A stretch of DNA of 64,000 nucleotides from Flectobacillus roseus (GTDB lineage Bacteria; Bacteroidota; Bacteroidia; Cytophagales; Spirosomataceae). Below the pieces are notes generated by a model that saw nothing but the letters and a program-made list of their open reading frames with translations, was not told the DNA's origin and searched no databases. The DNA is taken from NCBI RefSeq assembly GCF_030056665.1, contig NZ_JASHIG010000035.1. One strand, given 5' to 3'. The translations under genes were made by a program, and so were the position numbers. Shown piece after piece: positions 8,487 to 16,935 of the stretch (the first letter of the stretch is position 1; the number at the start of each line of letters is the position of its first letter).

Positions 8487-8568
8487 GAGTGAATGGTGAA
8501 TGAGGTGTTGTTAAAAACAATATTTAACACCATTATTCACAATTCACTCATTCAACATTCACAATTCT
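8487..8568. repeat. R3 string, inverted pair
   Basis: GTGAGTGAGTGAATGGTGAA (8481-8500) faces ATTCACAATTCACTCATTCA (8534-8553), so the two blocks of short units could form a long imperfect hairpin between miaB and the sigma-54 activator. Confidence 0.5.
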
Positions 8569-9987
8569 CTAAACCACCGCTTCTCCAATGAGGGTTGCTG
8601 CGGTACATTCTTTGATAAGAACGTTTACGTAGTCGCCTTTTTGGAAGTTTAATTTAGGGAATACCACTACCTTGTTTTGGTCGTTGCGTCCTTGTAAGAA
8701 ATCGTCTGAACGTTTTGAGAAACCTTCTACCAATACTTTCTGAACCTTACCGATTGACATTTGGTTTCTTGCCAATGAGTGTTGTTGTTGAAGGGCAATG
8801 ATTTCATTTAAACGGCGTTTTTTCACGTCTTCTGGAATATCATCTTCCAATTTTTTGGCAGCAGGTGTTCCTGGTCTTTCCGAATAAGCAAACATATAGC
8901 CGTAGTCATATTTTACATATTCCATAAGACTCAAGGTATCTTTATGCTCATCTTCTGTTTCGGTACAGAAACCTGCAATAAGGTCATGCGAAATACCACA
9001 CTCTTCGCCCAAAATAGCACGGATCGCATCGATACGATTCAAATACCATTCACGGTCGTAGGTACGGTTCATAATTTTCAAGACTCTCGAGTTACCTGAT
9101 TGTGCTGGCAAGTGAATATAGTTACAGATGTTTTCATACTTTTTCATAGTATGCAAAACTTCATCAGTAATATCTTTAGGGTGCGACGTAGAGAAACGAA
9201 CACGTAGTTCTGGACTAATCAAAGCTACTCTTTCAAGCAATTGAGCAAAGTTGACTGTTTCTGAGCCATCTTCAGATGACCATTTGTATGAGTCTACATT
9301 TTGTCCCAAGAGTGTAACCTCTTTGAAGTTGTTGTCATGTAATTCTTGACACTCTTTTAGGATAGAATGTACGTCACGTGAGCGCTCACGACCTCTTGTG
9401 AAAGGTACTACGCAGAATGAGCACATATTGTCGCAACCACGCATGATACTTACAAAGGCCGTAACACCGTTTGAGTTCAAACGTACAGGTGTAATGTCGG
9501 CGTAAGTTTCGTCACGAGAAAGGAATACATTGATAGCTTTTTGACCTTCGTCAACCTCACTGAAAAGGTTAGGTAAATCACGATAAGAATCTGGGCCTGC
9601 GACTACATCAACGATTTTTTCTTCTTCCAAAAATTTCGTTTTCAAGCGTTCCGCCATACAACCCAATACACCAACCACAACCTGAGGTTTTTTCTTTTTG
9701 AGTGGTGTAAAGTTTTTCAGACGATTTCTCACTTTTTGCTCCGCATTTTCACGAATGGCACAAGTGTTCAACAAGATTACGTCAGCTTCTTCGTATTGGC
9801 TTGTAGTGGCATAGCCTTGTTCTTGCAAAATCGAAGTTACGATTTCACTATCCGAAAAGTTCATCTGACAGCCGTAGCTCTCGATGTATAATTTCTTTTT
9901 ACTTTCCTTGCCAGTTTCGTCCACCGAAATGCGGGCTACTTCTAACGCTTCTTTGTCTTCGTCTTTGAGTATTTCTAAGCTTCTCAT
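8569..9987 (-). CDS. miaB: tRNA-2-methylthio-N6-dimethylallyladenosine synthase MiaB
   Basis: A 472-residue methylthiotransferase. It uses two [4Fe-4S] clusters and radical SAM chemistry to add the ms2 group to i6A37 of tRNAs. UPF0004 cysteines are at 40 (YGCQMNFSDSE), 76 (NTCAIRENAE) and 110 (GVLGCMAER); the radical SAM CxxxCxxC is RGCDNMCSFC (185-192); a C-terminal TRAM domain ends in CTAATLIGEAV. I start at the ATG at 9987 because the extra 15 codons of the longer frame are not family-like. It is probably the first gene of the miaB / sigma-54 activator / lptE unit. Confidence 0.96.
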   Translation of the reverse strand: MRSLEILKDEDKEALEVARISVDETGKESKKKLYIESYGCQMNFSDSEIVTSILQEQGYATTSQYEEADVILLNTCAIRENAEQKVRNRLKNFTPLKKKKPQVVVGVLGCMAERLKTKFLEEEKIVDVVAGPDSYRDLPNLFSEVDEGQKAINVFLSRDETYADITPVRLNSNGVTAFVSIMRGCDNMCSFCVVPFTRGRERSRDVHSILKECQELHDNNFKEVTLLGQNVDSYKWSSEDGSETVNFAQLLERVALISPELRVRFSTSHPKDITDEVLHTMKKYENICNYIHLPAQSGNSRVLKIMNRTYDREWYLNRIDAIRAILGEECGISHDLIAGFCTETEDEHKDTLSLMEYVKYDYGYMFAYSERPGTPAAKKLEDDIPEDVKKRRLNEIIALQQQHSLARNQMSIGKVQKVLVEGFSKRSDDFLQGRNDQNKVVVFPKLNFQKGDYVNVLIKECTAATLIGEAVV

Positions 9988-10079
9988 CTTTTGATTAAGA
10001 ATAATATGATTCGAATAGGGTGTTGGGTGCAATCAGAATACTTTTGTTCATAATTGACCGCCTCATTCGTTTTAATCTA

Positions 10080-10087
10080 CAAATTTA
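10080..10087 (-). promoter_or_regulatory. Candidate -7 promoter element for miaB
   Basis: On the minus strand TAAATTTG matches the Bacteroidota -7 consensus TAnnTTTG, about 93 bp upstream of the miaB start. A clear TTTG at -33 is not present, so this is tentative. The remaining non-coding DNA to 10370 is AT-rich and carries an R3 string at about 10337-10364. Confidence 0.25.
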
Positions 10088-10370
10088 CGGATTTTTCTTG
10101 TCAATCCTGCCATTATGTCAGACTTTTGTGGAATTGTGCTATTTCTCGAGTTTATATCCTAGCATGTACCGATTTGACATGATAGTAAAATAGCCTTTTC
10201 ACAGTTTTAGTTCAACCTTAAGGTTTCATTTAAGAAATTTTAGGAAAATTTAAGCTTTTCATCATTCAATGATGTTGCCACAAGGAGTAAATGTTTTCTC
10301 GAAAATAAATAATCAAGAAATCAATTATGGAATCTTGGCACTCCGCACTCATCATTCATAACTTATTCTA

Positions 10371-12278
10371 ATGTCATATTTTGAAAATTTAACATCCTTA
10401 TTACAAATAGAGCGGGAAGAAGACCGTACCCAATACAAACAACTGACCGAAAGCACTAGCGTAAGCGAGCGACGCGCTAATGGACTTACGTGGTATCCAG
10501 TGGCTATTCGTGGTACAGAGTTGACAAAGGGCGATTATATAAGTGTGGAGTTGGAACGTACAACGCATCATGATTTGGCGCATGTGTTTCGTTTTGGCGT
10601 TCCTGCAACGCTGTTTAGCAATCATAATCCTTCAGATGATAGGATAGAAGGGCTAGTTTCCTATCAAGGGGGCAATAGGTTAAAGTTGAGCCTAAAAACC
10701 GATGAATTGCCCGATTGGAGTCGCGATGGAAAGTTGGGGGTAGATGTACTTTTTGATGAAAATAGCTATGATGAAATGTTTGCGGCTTTGAAAGTAGCGC
10801 AAGTGCATCTCAATGATAGTAATTCGCCGAAAGCACATTTGATAAAAGTGTTAACGGGGCAAACCAAACCAACATTTGATGAATATATACAGGCTAAGTC
10901 TAGTCCAAAACTCAATGAGTTCCAGAATAAAGCGTTAACCAAAATCCTTCAAGCGCAAGATTTGGCCATAGTGCATGGCCCTCCAGGGACTGGAAAAACT
11001 ACAACCTTGGTAGAAGCCATTCAGCAATTAGCCCAAAAAGACCAAGCACCGATTCTGGTGGTAGCACCTAGTAATGCGGCTGTAGATTTGTTGAGTGAAA
11101 AGCTGTCACTAGCGGGGCTCAATGTATTACGAGTGGGCAATCCAGCTAGAGTTTCGGATGCTTTGATGACATTGACTTTAGATGCTAAAATGACGGAGCA
11201 CCCCGCCATTAAAGAAATCAAACGCTTTAAGAAACAAGCGCAGGAGTTCAAAAGTATGGCACATAAGTACAAGCGTAATTTTGGCAAAGCTGAGCGTGAC
11301 CAACGCAAATTGTTATTTGAGGAGGCGCATAAAATCATGAAGGAGGTAGAGCGCACGGAGCAATATATGATTGATGATATTTTGACCAAAACTCAAATTG
11401 TCACAGCAACGATGGTGGGCGCAAATCATTATACAGTCAGAAAATTGCAGTACAAAACCGTAGTGATTGACGAGGCTGGTCAGGCTTTGGAACCAGCTTG
11501 TTGGATTGCGATTTTGAAAGCCCAACGTGTGATACTAGCAGGAGATCACTGTCAATTAGCCCCAACCATCAAATCCAATGAGGCTTCGCAAAAAGGATTG
11601 AGTAAAACACTTTTAGAAAAATCTGTAGAAGCCCATCCTGAATCTGTGGTATTATTACAAGAACAATACCGTATGAATGAGTTGATTATGGGATATTCGT
11701 CGCAAGTATTTTACCAAAATTTATTGAAAGCGCATGAGTCGGTCGCACAAAGAACCTTGTTTGATGGAGAAATTGCCTTGAATTTTGTAGATACTGCGGG
11801 TTGTGGTTTTGAGGAAAAACTAATTGGAACCTCAACCATCAATCCAGAGGAAGCACAATTGTTGGTAAAACATCTTACTCAATTAATAGAAAATTACAAA
11901 GTCGAAAAACCAGATAGCGCTGCACCAAGTATTGCGGTGATTTCGCCTTACAAACAACAAGTGTTGGAATTACAACAATTAGTACAACATTCGGGAATTG
12001 AAGAGAAGTTTTTGAAAAGAATCTCGGTTAATACCATAGATAGTTTTCAGGGACAAGAGCGCGACATAGTGTATATCAGTATGGTGCGAAATAATGCAGA
12101 AGGAGAAATAGGATTCCTATCCGACATTCGCAGAATGAATGTGGCTATGACTAGAGCTAAGAAAAAACTTGTGGTAATTGGTGATAGTGCCACCTTAGCA
12201 CAATTCGATTTTTACGCTAAATTTATCGAATATGCAGAAAATACAGGGTCATATCTAAGTGCGTGGGAGTTTATGTGA
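10371..12278 (+). CDS. Superfamily 1 helicase, IGHMBP2/UPF1-like
   Basis: A 635-residue DNA/RNA helicase. An N-terminal beta-barrel region (about 1-170, with GTELTKGDYISVELERT) precedes two RecA-like domains. Motif I is GPPGTGKT (203-210), motif II DEAGQ (367-371), motif III GDHCQLAP (about 391), then VNTIDSFQGQERDIVY (motif V) and NVAMTRAKKKLVVIGD (motif VI). The layout matches the AAA_11/AAA_12 helicases related to eukaryotic IGHMBP2/SMUBP2, which unwind nucleic acids 5' to 3'. Such stand-alone genes are common in Cytophagales; the substrate is unknown. It is transcribed alone and ends at a strong bidirectional terminator. Confidence 0.92.
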   Translation: MSYFENLTSLLQIEREEDRTQYKQLTESTSVSERRANGLTWYPVAIRGTELTKGDYISVELERTTHHDLAHVFRFGVPATLFSNHNPSDDRIEGLVSYQGGNRLKLSLKTDELPDWSRDGKLGVDVLFDENSYDEMFAALKVAQVHLNDSNSPKAHLIKVLTGQTKPTFDEYIQAKSSPKLNEFQNKALTKILQAQDLAIVHGPPGTGKTTTLVEAIQQLAQKDQAPILVVAPSNAAVDLLSEKLSLAGLNVLRVGNPARVSDALMTLTLDAKMTEHPAIKEIKRFKKQAQEFKSMAHKYKRNFGKAERDQRKLLFEEAHKIMKEVERTEQYMIDDILTKTQIVTATMVGANHYTVRKLQYKTVVIDEAGQALEPACWIAILKAQRVILAGDHCQLAPTIKSNEASQKGLSKTLLEKSVEAHPESVVLLQEQYRMNELIMGYSSQVFYQNLLKAHESVAQRTLFDGEIALNFVDTAGCGFEEKLIGTSTINPEEAQLLVKHLTQLIENYKVEKPDSAAPSIAVISPYKQQVLELQQLVQHSGIEEKFLKRISVNTIDSFQGQERDIVYISMVRNNAEGEIGFLSDIRRMNVAMTRAKKKLVVIGDSATLAQFDFYAKFIEYAENTGSYLSAWEFM

Positions 12279-12437
12279 TTTTTTAACTACTTTCTGAAAT
12301 TTTGAAAACGAAAATTCAACATTTTTTGGGTTGAATGTGGTAAGCCAAAATAATAAGATAGCCGGTAAGAAATACGAAATAACGGTAGTCATTATGCAAG
12401 ATAGTTAGTGATAGCAATTTCTATTCAAACTTACAAA

Positions 12438-12473
12438 AATAAGGCTTTACTTGTGCGCAAGTAAAGCCTTATT
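12438..12473. terminator. Bidirectional terminator
   Basis: A perfect 16-bp inverted repeat (AATAAGGCTTTACTTG, loop TGCG, then its complement) with T-rich flanks on both sides, placed between the convergent helicase and first lipoprotein genes. Confidence 0.85.
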
Positions 12474-12474
12474 T

Positions 12475-12903
12475 TTATTTTACTCTCGTATATCTATAAG
12501 TTGCATTCGGACACTGATATATTTCTAAGGTTTCTTCGCTTAACTTCTTGATAGACCATCCTTTACAAGTAGAGTTGAGGCATAAGGCATTAGGACAAGG
12601 TGTACCAAAGTTAGAGAATATAACCATGTTGTCTTCCACTTTGTATCGACTTCCGATATAACCACAACAATCGCCTTCTGAGCCTGGTCGGTTGTTTATA
12701 AGAAATTTTCCATCTGAAGTAAATTCAATGTTGGGGAGTAGCATATACGATAGAATGACTTCCCATTTTTGAGTACTATCATTAAAAATCTCATAAGTAG
12801 GTCGCCATTGACCAATGAGGTTTTTGGGCTCAATATCATTCCCGTTTTTACAAGAGATGAAGAGTACAATAAATACGGTTGAAATACTGATAAATGCTCT
12901 CAT
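12475..12903 (-). CDS. Lipocalin-like cysteine-rich lipoprotein, paralogue 1
   Basis: A 142-residue lipoprotein from the ATG at 12903 (MRAFISISTVFIVLFISC). The mature part begins CKNGNDIEP, then LIGQWRPTYEIFNDSTQKWE and GDCCGYIGSRYKVEDN, and ends with a cysteine-rich stretch (PCPNALCLNSTCKGWSIKKL, then LEIYQCP). The fold suggested by G-W...G..Y and beta-rich text is a small lipocalin-like barrel (inference). Two paralogues follow at 13080 and 13855 with the same cysteines in the same places, so the six or seven conserved cysteines probably form disulphides. Function unknown. Confidence 0.75.
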   Translation of the reverse strand: MRAFISISTVFIVLFISCKNGNDIEPKNLIGQWRPTYEIFNDSTQKWEVILSYMLLPNIEFTSDGKFLINNRPGSEGDCCGYIGSRYKVEDNMVIFSNFGTPCPNALCLNSTCKGWSIKKLSEETLEIYQCPNATYRYTRVK

Positions 12904-12939
12904 ACGTAAGTTAGTAGGCAAAATGAAATTCAACTATTT

Positions 12940-13035
12940 GGCTTTTGACTTTCAGCAATGGGCTTTCGGCAATAACATATCTGTAGTTACTTAAAAATAT
13001 GTTAAAACTCTTTGCCTAGTGCCTAAAGCACACAA
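12940..13035. repeat. R2 repeat copy
   Basis: Contains GACTTTCAGCAATGGGCTTT, CGGCAATAACATATCTGTAG and ACTCTTTGCCTAGTGCCTAA. The same blocks in the same order occur at 4701, 37991 and 55107. Confidence 0.65.
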
Positions 13036-13079
13036 TTTATATCTAATTTTGCACGATTTCTTGAAGGGAAAGATGACAA

Positions 13080-13508
13080 TTATTTTACTCTTTTGTATCT
13101 CATGATTCCGCCTGGACACTGAGCTATTTCCATGATATCACCTTCTAATTTTCTGACTATCCAGCCGTCACAATGTAAAGCATAGCAGCTTACGTTTGGA
13201 CATATCTTAAAGTCTGAAAAAGTTATTTTCCCATTTTTAAATGCATATTTGTTTCCGATAAATCCACAACAATCTTGGTCGCCTGCTGGCTTGTCGTTTT
13301 GAAGTACACGTGCATCTGACGTAAACTCATAAGTAGGGAGTGCAACTAACGTTTGGATAGAACTCCATTTTTGGGTAGACTCGTCGAATAGTTCGTAAGT
13401 CGGTGCCCATTTGCCTACAATGCTTTCTTGTGTGCCAATCGATTGACCATCTTGCTTGCAACTTACCACTGCCAATGCCATCAAAATGGCTACAAATAAT
13501 GTTCTCAT
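13080..13508 (-). CDS. Lipocalin-like cysteine-rich lipoprotein, paralogue 2
   Basis: A 142-residue lipoprotein from the ATG at 13508 (MRTLFVAILMALAVVSC). The longer frame to 13607 runs into an R1 repeat and is rejected. The mature part has IVGKWAPTYELFDESTQKW, DQDCCGFIGNKYAFKN, CPNVSCYALHCDGWIVRKL and MEIAQCPGGIMRYKR, matching paralogues 1 and 3 throughout. It is probably attached to the inner leaflet of the outer membrane or the surface. Nothing nearby identifies a ligand. The three genes are tandem, same strand, each with its own intergenic region, so they arose by local duplication. Confidence 0.75.
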   Translation of the reverse strand: MRTLFVAILMALAVVSCKQDGQSIGTQESIVGKWAPTYELFDESTQKWSSIQTLVALPTYEFTSDARVLQNDKPAGDQDCCGFIGNKYAFKNGKITFSDFKICPNVSCYALHCDGWIVRKLEGDIMEIAQCPGGIMRYKRVK

Positions 13509-13584
13509 AGTTTTAGAATAAATTTTGAATTGAATTTTAGATAAAGGAGGTTTACTTATTGTTAAAACTGGATTATGAATTAGG

Positions 13585-13728
13585 GCTGTATGAATGATTT
13601 CTAACAATTTCAGATTTAGGAAATAAAGAAAAATATCCTTGGTTTTTACAAAATATTAGAAGCATATACTTCCCAAAACCAATATCTGATATCTGAAATA
13701 AATAGTTGTATAATCCTACATACAGTAC
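13585..13728. repeat. R1 MITE-like element, copy A
   Basis: Begins GCTGTATGAATGATTTCTAA and ends CCTACATACAGTAC; the interior has TTTTTACAAAATATTAGAAG and CCAATATCTGATATCTGAAA. It aligns block by block with the copy at 63706-63861, though its ends have drifted (TGTATGAATG for TGTACGAAGG). It lies upstream of lipoprotein paralogue 2. Confidence 0.65.
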
Positions 13729-13854
13729 TAATTATGAGTTGTGAATTTTAAATGTAAATAATTGATTTTCAGTATTGATGTATTTGGAGTTCTAGCTATT
13801 GGAAAAAATAATTCAAATTTTTATACTGACTAAAATGCCAAGATTTATTGCTTT

Positions 13855-14304
13855 TTATTTTGAGGAAACTAGTAAAATTGTTCTTTTAAAACGATAAATC
13901 CCGTCGGGACATTGATTGATTTCGAGAATATCACCCTCTAGTTTTCTGATACTCCACCCAGTACAATTGACTACTTGCGCACATTTGACATTTGGACAAG
14001 TGATTCTATCCGTAAATTTGATTACTCTATCCTCAACCGTGTATTTATTGCCAATGATTCCACAACAATACTCTGTAGAACCAAGAGTATACAACATTGA
14101 GAAACTGCTGTCAGCTCCGAAACTTAGTCCGGGTAGTGGGGAAGTTGTTTTAATTGAAGTCCACTTCTTTTCTATCTCATCAAATTTTTCATAAGTTGGT
14201 AGCCAAGTGCCAACGATATTTTCAGGGGTTATAATCGATTGACTATCCTGTTTGCAACTCAGGATAAATAACGATATACACAAGGTAGAGAGTAAAGTTT
14301 TCAT
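13855..14304 (-). CDS. Lipocalin-like cysteine-rich lipoprotein, paralogue 3
   Basis: A 149-residue lipoprotein (MKTLLSTLCISLFILSC, lipobox LSC). It shares IVGTWLPTYEKFDEIEKKW, TEYCCGIIGNKYTVED, CPNVKCAQVVNCTGWSIRKL and LEINQCPDGIYRFKR with the two preceding paralogues. Its C-terminus is a few residues longer (TILLVSSK). It is the first of the three in transcription direction and may share a promoter region just downstream of the terminator at 14373-14415. No ligand or partner can be read from the sequence. Confidence 0.75.
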   Translation of the reverse strand: MKTLLSTLCISLFILSCKQDSQSIITPENIVGTWLPTYEKFDEIEKKWTSIKTTSPLPGLSFGADSSFSMLYTLGSTEYCCGIIGNKYTVEDRVIKFTDRITCPNVKCAQVVNCTGWSIRKLEGDILEINQCPDGIYRFKRTILLVSSK

Positions 14305-14372
14305 AGTGCCAACATAATTTTTAAACAGATTTTAAATAAAGAGTAGCGAGATATAAAAAAGGTTGGAATGAA

Positions 14373-14415
14373 TAAAAAAAAATACCCCGATAGCTCTAAA
14401 CCATCAGGGTATTTA
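14373..14415 (-). terminator. Terminator of the DUF1501/DUF1553 operon
   Basis: On the minus strand AAATACCCTGAT, an 11-base loop and ATCGGGGTATTT (one G-U pair) are followed by T7, 15 bp past the stop codon of the last operon gene. Confidence 0.8.
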
Positions 14416-14429
14416 AGGAGTACTGGATG

Positions 14430-15794
14430 CTATTTACTGATAATTTTTAAGGCATGAGCGTTAGTTTCATTAGGCTGAGTCTCTAAAACTTTGGTTCTCC
14501 AAACATATAAGTGTTGTAAAGATTTCAATTTTTTCAATTCTGTAACTGTCACATTACTTACCTGTGTTTCGTTGAGGTTGAGGGAGTTTAAGTGCTGCAG
14601 TCCAATCAAATCGGAGGCAATGCCATCGCCAATATTATTTTTTTCTAAACGTAATTTTTCAAGGTTCGACATCTGTGCAATACTCGCCCCAACTTTGTTG
14701 GAAAGGTTTAATTGATTGAGGTTTAACCATACAATATTTTTAGCCAAAGGCACAAGCAATGCCAAGTTTGGCGTAGCTTTTTTATCAATAAAACTCACAT
14801 CCAACATTACTGGATTATGGTTCATCAACCGAATATTAAAACCTCCAGCAATGGCATTTTGCAATGCTTTTTCATCTACTTGCTTTGGAATATTGGGATT
14901 GATAATGGCTTGTACAATTGTACTTTCCTGTGGTAAAGTTGTCGCTGCGATACCCAACATACTAGAGGCTACAGCCATCATTTTTTCGTGATGAGGCACA
15001 GCCGTAAAGCCAATATTTTCCGCTCCTTTTCCCTCATCTAACCACCATTTTAGCAAGGCTATTTCTTCGGGTGTTAAAGCGGGTTTGCCGTCGGTTGGCA
15101 TAAATTCTTTGTGGTCGGCAGGCAAGGTTACTCGTCGGAATAGCTCACTTTTTGCCGAAGAACCTAGTACAATTGCGGGTCCATTTTTGCCACCTTTGAG
15201 CAAGTCTTGATAAGTCAGTAGCAATAAGTCACCCTTCTTTTTGCCTTGCTGATGGCATTGTTGGCATTTGTTTTCTAAGACTGGTAAAACCAAATCTTCA
15301 AAAACTTTGGCTTGGCTCAAACTGCTTACTTGTACTTTCTCTTTCTGGGTTATTTGGCTCAAACTTAGGTAATCAGCCCCATGCGTAAGGTTTCCGCCTT
15401 GATGTCCTGCATAGCTCAATAGGCACATTTGTGCCAATAATAAGCCTGAAAATGTTTTATCAGAAAGCTGAAAAATAGCTTGTAAGAAACTGCTTTTTAA
15501 GCCGTAAAAAATAAAGGAAACTACTGCTACACTGATACCCGTATATTTGTGATTTCTTAATATGAGATAGTCGTAATCGCCAGTTTGTGACAAAAACCAT
15601 CCCATTATGCAGGCAATTGTAGCCGAAATGCCTCCCAAAAGTAAAATGAGCGGCACTGCTGGTTTTAGGAAAGCATAGTTAGACTTATAGGTTAAAAGGT
15701 CGAAAACAGCAGCGAGTACCAAAAAACCAATCGGCAAATGCACCACCAAAGGGTGCATTCGTCCGAGGTAAGAAAAAATATCCAATAAAATCAT
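14430..15794 (-). CDS. DUF2231 / Planctomycete-type cytochrome c / LRR membrane protein
   Basis: A 454-residue protein read from the ATG at 15794, five bases after the stop of the preceding gene. Residues about 1-130 form a four-helix membrane domain of DUF2231 type (GRMHPLVVHLPIGFLVLAAV). A PSCyt1-like cytochrome c motif follows, CQQCH (177-181), with MPTDGKPALTPEEIALLKWW downstream as in PSCyt1 domains. The C-terminal 150 residues are leucine-rich repeats (LVWLNLNQLNLSNK, LEKLRLEKNNIGD, LNSLNLNETQVSN). The combination suggests a membrane-anchored electron carrier or sensor working with the three upstream exported proteins. Last gene of the four-gene operon. Confidence 0.85.
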   Translation of the reverse strand: MILLDIFSYLGRMHPLVVHLPIGFLVLAAVFDLLTYKSNYAFLKPAVPLILLLGGISATIACIMGWFLSQTGDYDYLILRNHKYTGISVAVVSFIFYGLKSSFLQAIFQLSDKTFSGLLLAQMCLLSYAGHQGGNLTHGADYLSLSQITQKEKVQVSSLSQAKVFEDLVLPVLENKCQQCHQQGKKKGDLLLLTYQDLLKGGKNGPAIVLGSSAKSELFRRVTLPADHKEFMPTDGKPALTPEEIALLKWWLDEGKGAENIGFTAVPHHEKMMAVASSMLGIAATTLPQESTIVQAIINPNIPKQVDEKALQNAIAGGFNIRLMNHNPVMLDVSFIDKKATPNLALLVPLAKNIVWLNLNQLNLSNKVGASIAQMSNLEKLRLEKNNIGDGIASDLIGLQHLNSLNLNETQVSNVTVTELKKLKSLQHLYVWRTKVLETQPNETNAHALKIISK

Positions 15795-15799
15795 TTGTC

Positions 15800-16909
15800 T
15801 TATACCGTTCGTGTTAGTTTGATTGGGGCTGTGTGGTTGGCATTCCATTGGCACACATAAATGCTATCGTCTTCGTCGATGCAAACATCATGACCATGAC
15901 TAAAAATAGGATTTTCTGTTGAAAATACCGTTTGTAGTTTTCCATTCTGATACACAGGGGCATTGCCACCGGGATTACTCACGACTTGGTTGTTTTTATC
16001 TAAAATGGTGACAAAGCCCGAATCGCCCCAATTTTGTTTTCCCTCCTTATCTTTACTCCAACAAACACCAGCGTAGAGATTTTCTCGATGAAATACTGCC
16101 CGACAAACATACATTCCGGGCAATTCTACTTTATATAAATATTTGCCATCAAGGGTGAAAAACTTAAAGCAATTTTCTTCTCTCGACGAACAAACCACTT
16201 TCGGATTTTTGGGGTCACGGAGGTCGATTGAAACGCCATGTGCATTGACTAAATTATGCTCAGGATTGGCGTTGTGTTTGCCTCCAAAATGCCGAATGTA
16301 TTGCCCTTTGCTATTGTATTGAATAATGTAATCGCTGCCATAGCCATCGGCTACATAAATATCGCCATTAGGAGCTACGGCGGTTTCGGTGGGCATAAAT
16401 GGCTCGTTGTCTTTGTAAACGCCAATGGTTCGGGGATGACCAATCGTAAAAATTACTTTGCCATTGGTATCGGTTTTGATGACTTGTCCTGCTTGGCTTT
16501 TCCATTGACCACTGCGGTCTTGGTACCAACCGCAATCGGTAATTAGTAAAAAATCTTCCGAGCCTTCTTTTGCCAAGCTCAATCCATGTGCTCCCTGAAA
16601 CGCTAACGTCCAGTTGTCCAACAACTTACCAGATTTATCGAAAATCAAAATATTATTGGCTACGTGGTCGCCAACCATAATCAATCGGCCTTGTTGGTCT
16701 TGCACCATTTCGTGACAATTGAACAAAGGCGTGCGATTGACGGTGAGTTTAGCCCAGTTTTTATCTACTTTATACCGAAAATCGTTGTGTCCAATGACGA
16801 GCTCCTTGGTACTTGTATGAGCCAACGTCGGTTGTTGGCCCATGCCCAATGCTCCTACGGCAGCCGTTAAACCTGTATTTTTGAGAAAATTTCTTCTATT
16901 GTAATTCAT
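15800..16909 (-). CDS. Tat-exported NHL-repeat beta-propeller protein
   Basis: A 369-residue protein with a twin-arginine signal (NYNRRNFLKNTGLTAAVGAL). The rest shows repeated NHL-type blades: GRLIMVGDHVANNILIFDKSGKLLDNW, ETAVAPNGDIYVADGYGSDYIIQYNSKGQYIRHFG and HDVCIDEDDSIYVCQW. These predict a six-bladed propeller in the periplasm. Related proteins accompany DUF1501/DUF1553 gene pairs in Planctomycetes, Verrucomicrobia and Bacteroidota, and some resemble the lyase-like propeller of peptidylglycine amidating enzymes, but no active site can be assigned here. It is 26 bp downstream of the DUF1501 gene and 5 bp before the cytochrome gene. Confidence 0.85.
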   Translation of the reverse strand: MNYNRRNFLKNTGLTAAVGALGMGQQPTLAHTSTKELVIGHNDFRYKVDKNWAKLTVNRTPLFNCHEMVQDQQGRLIMVGDHVANNILIFDKSGKLLDNWTLAFQGAHGLSLAKEGSEDFLLITDCGWYQDRSGQWKSQAGQVIKTDTNGKVIFTIGHPRTIGVYKDNEPFMPTETAVAPNGDIYVADGYGSDYIIQYNSKGQYIRHFGGKHNANPEHNLVNAHGVSIDLRDPKNPKVVCSSREENCFKFFTLDGKYLYKVELPGMYVCRAVFHRENLYAGVCWSKDKEGKQNWGDSGFVTILDKNNQVVSNPGGNAPVYQNGKLQTVFSTENPIFSHGHDVCIDEDDSIYVCQWNANHTAPIKLTRTV

Positions 16910-16935
16910 AGTCTATAAAAAGGTTACGTTTGGTT

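Noticed and set aside
8440..8520. 27-codon N-terminal extension of the sigma-54 activator
   Set aside because: Encoded by R3 repeat DNA and not like the family; the ATG at 8439 fits.
13509..13607. 33-codon extension of lipoprotein paralogue 2
   Set aside because: Enters R1 copy A and would bury the lipoprotein signal; paralogues start at the equivalent of 13508.
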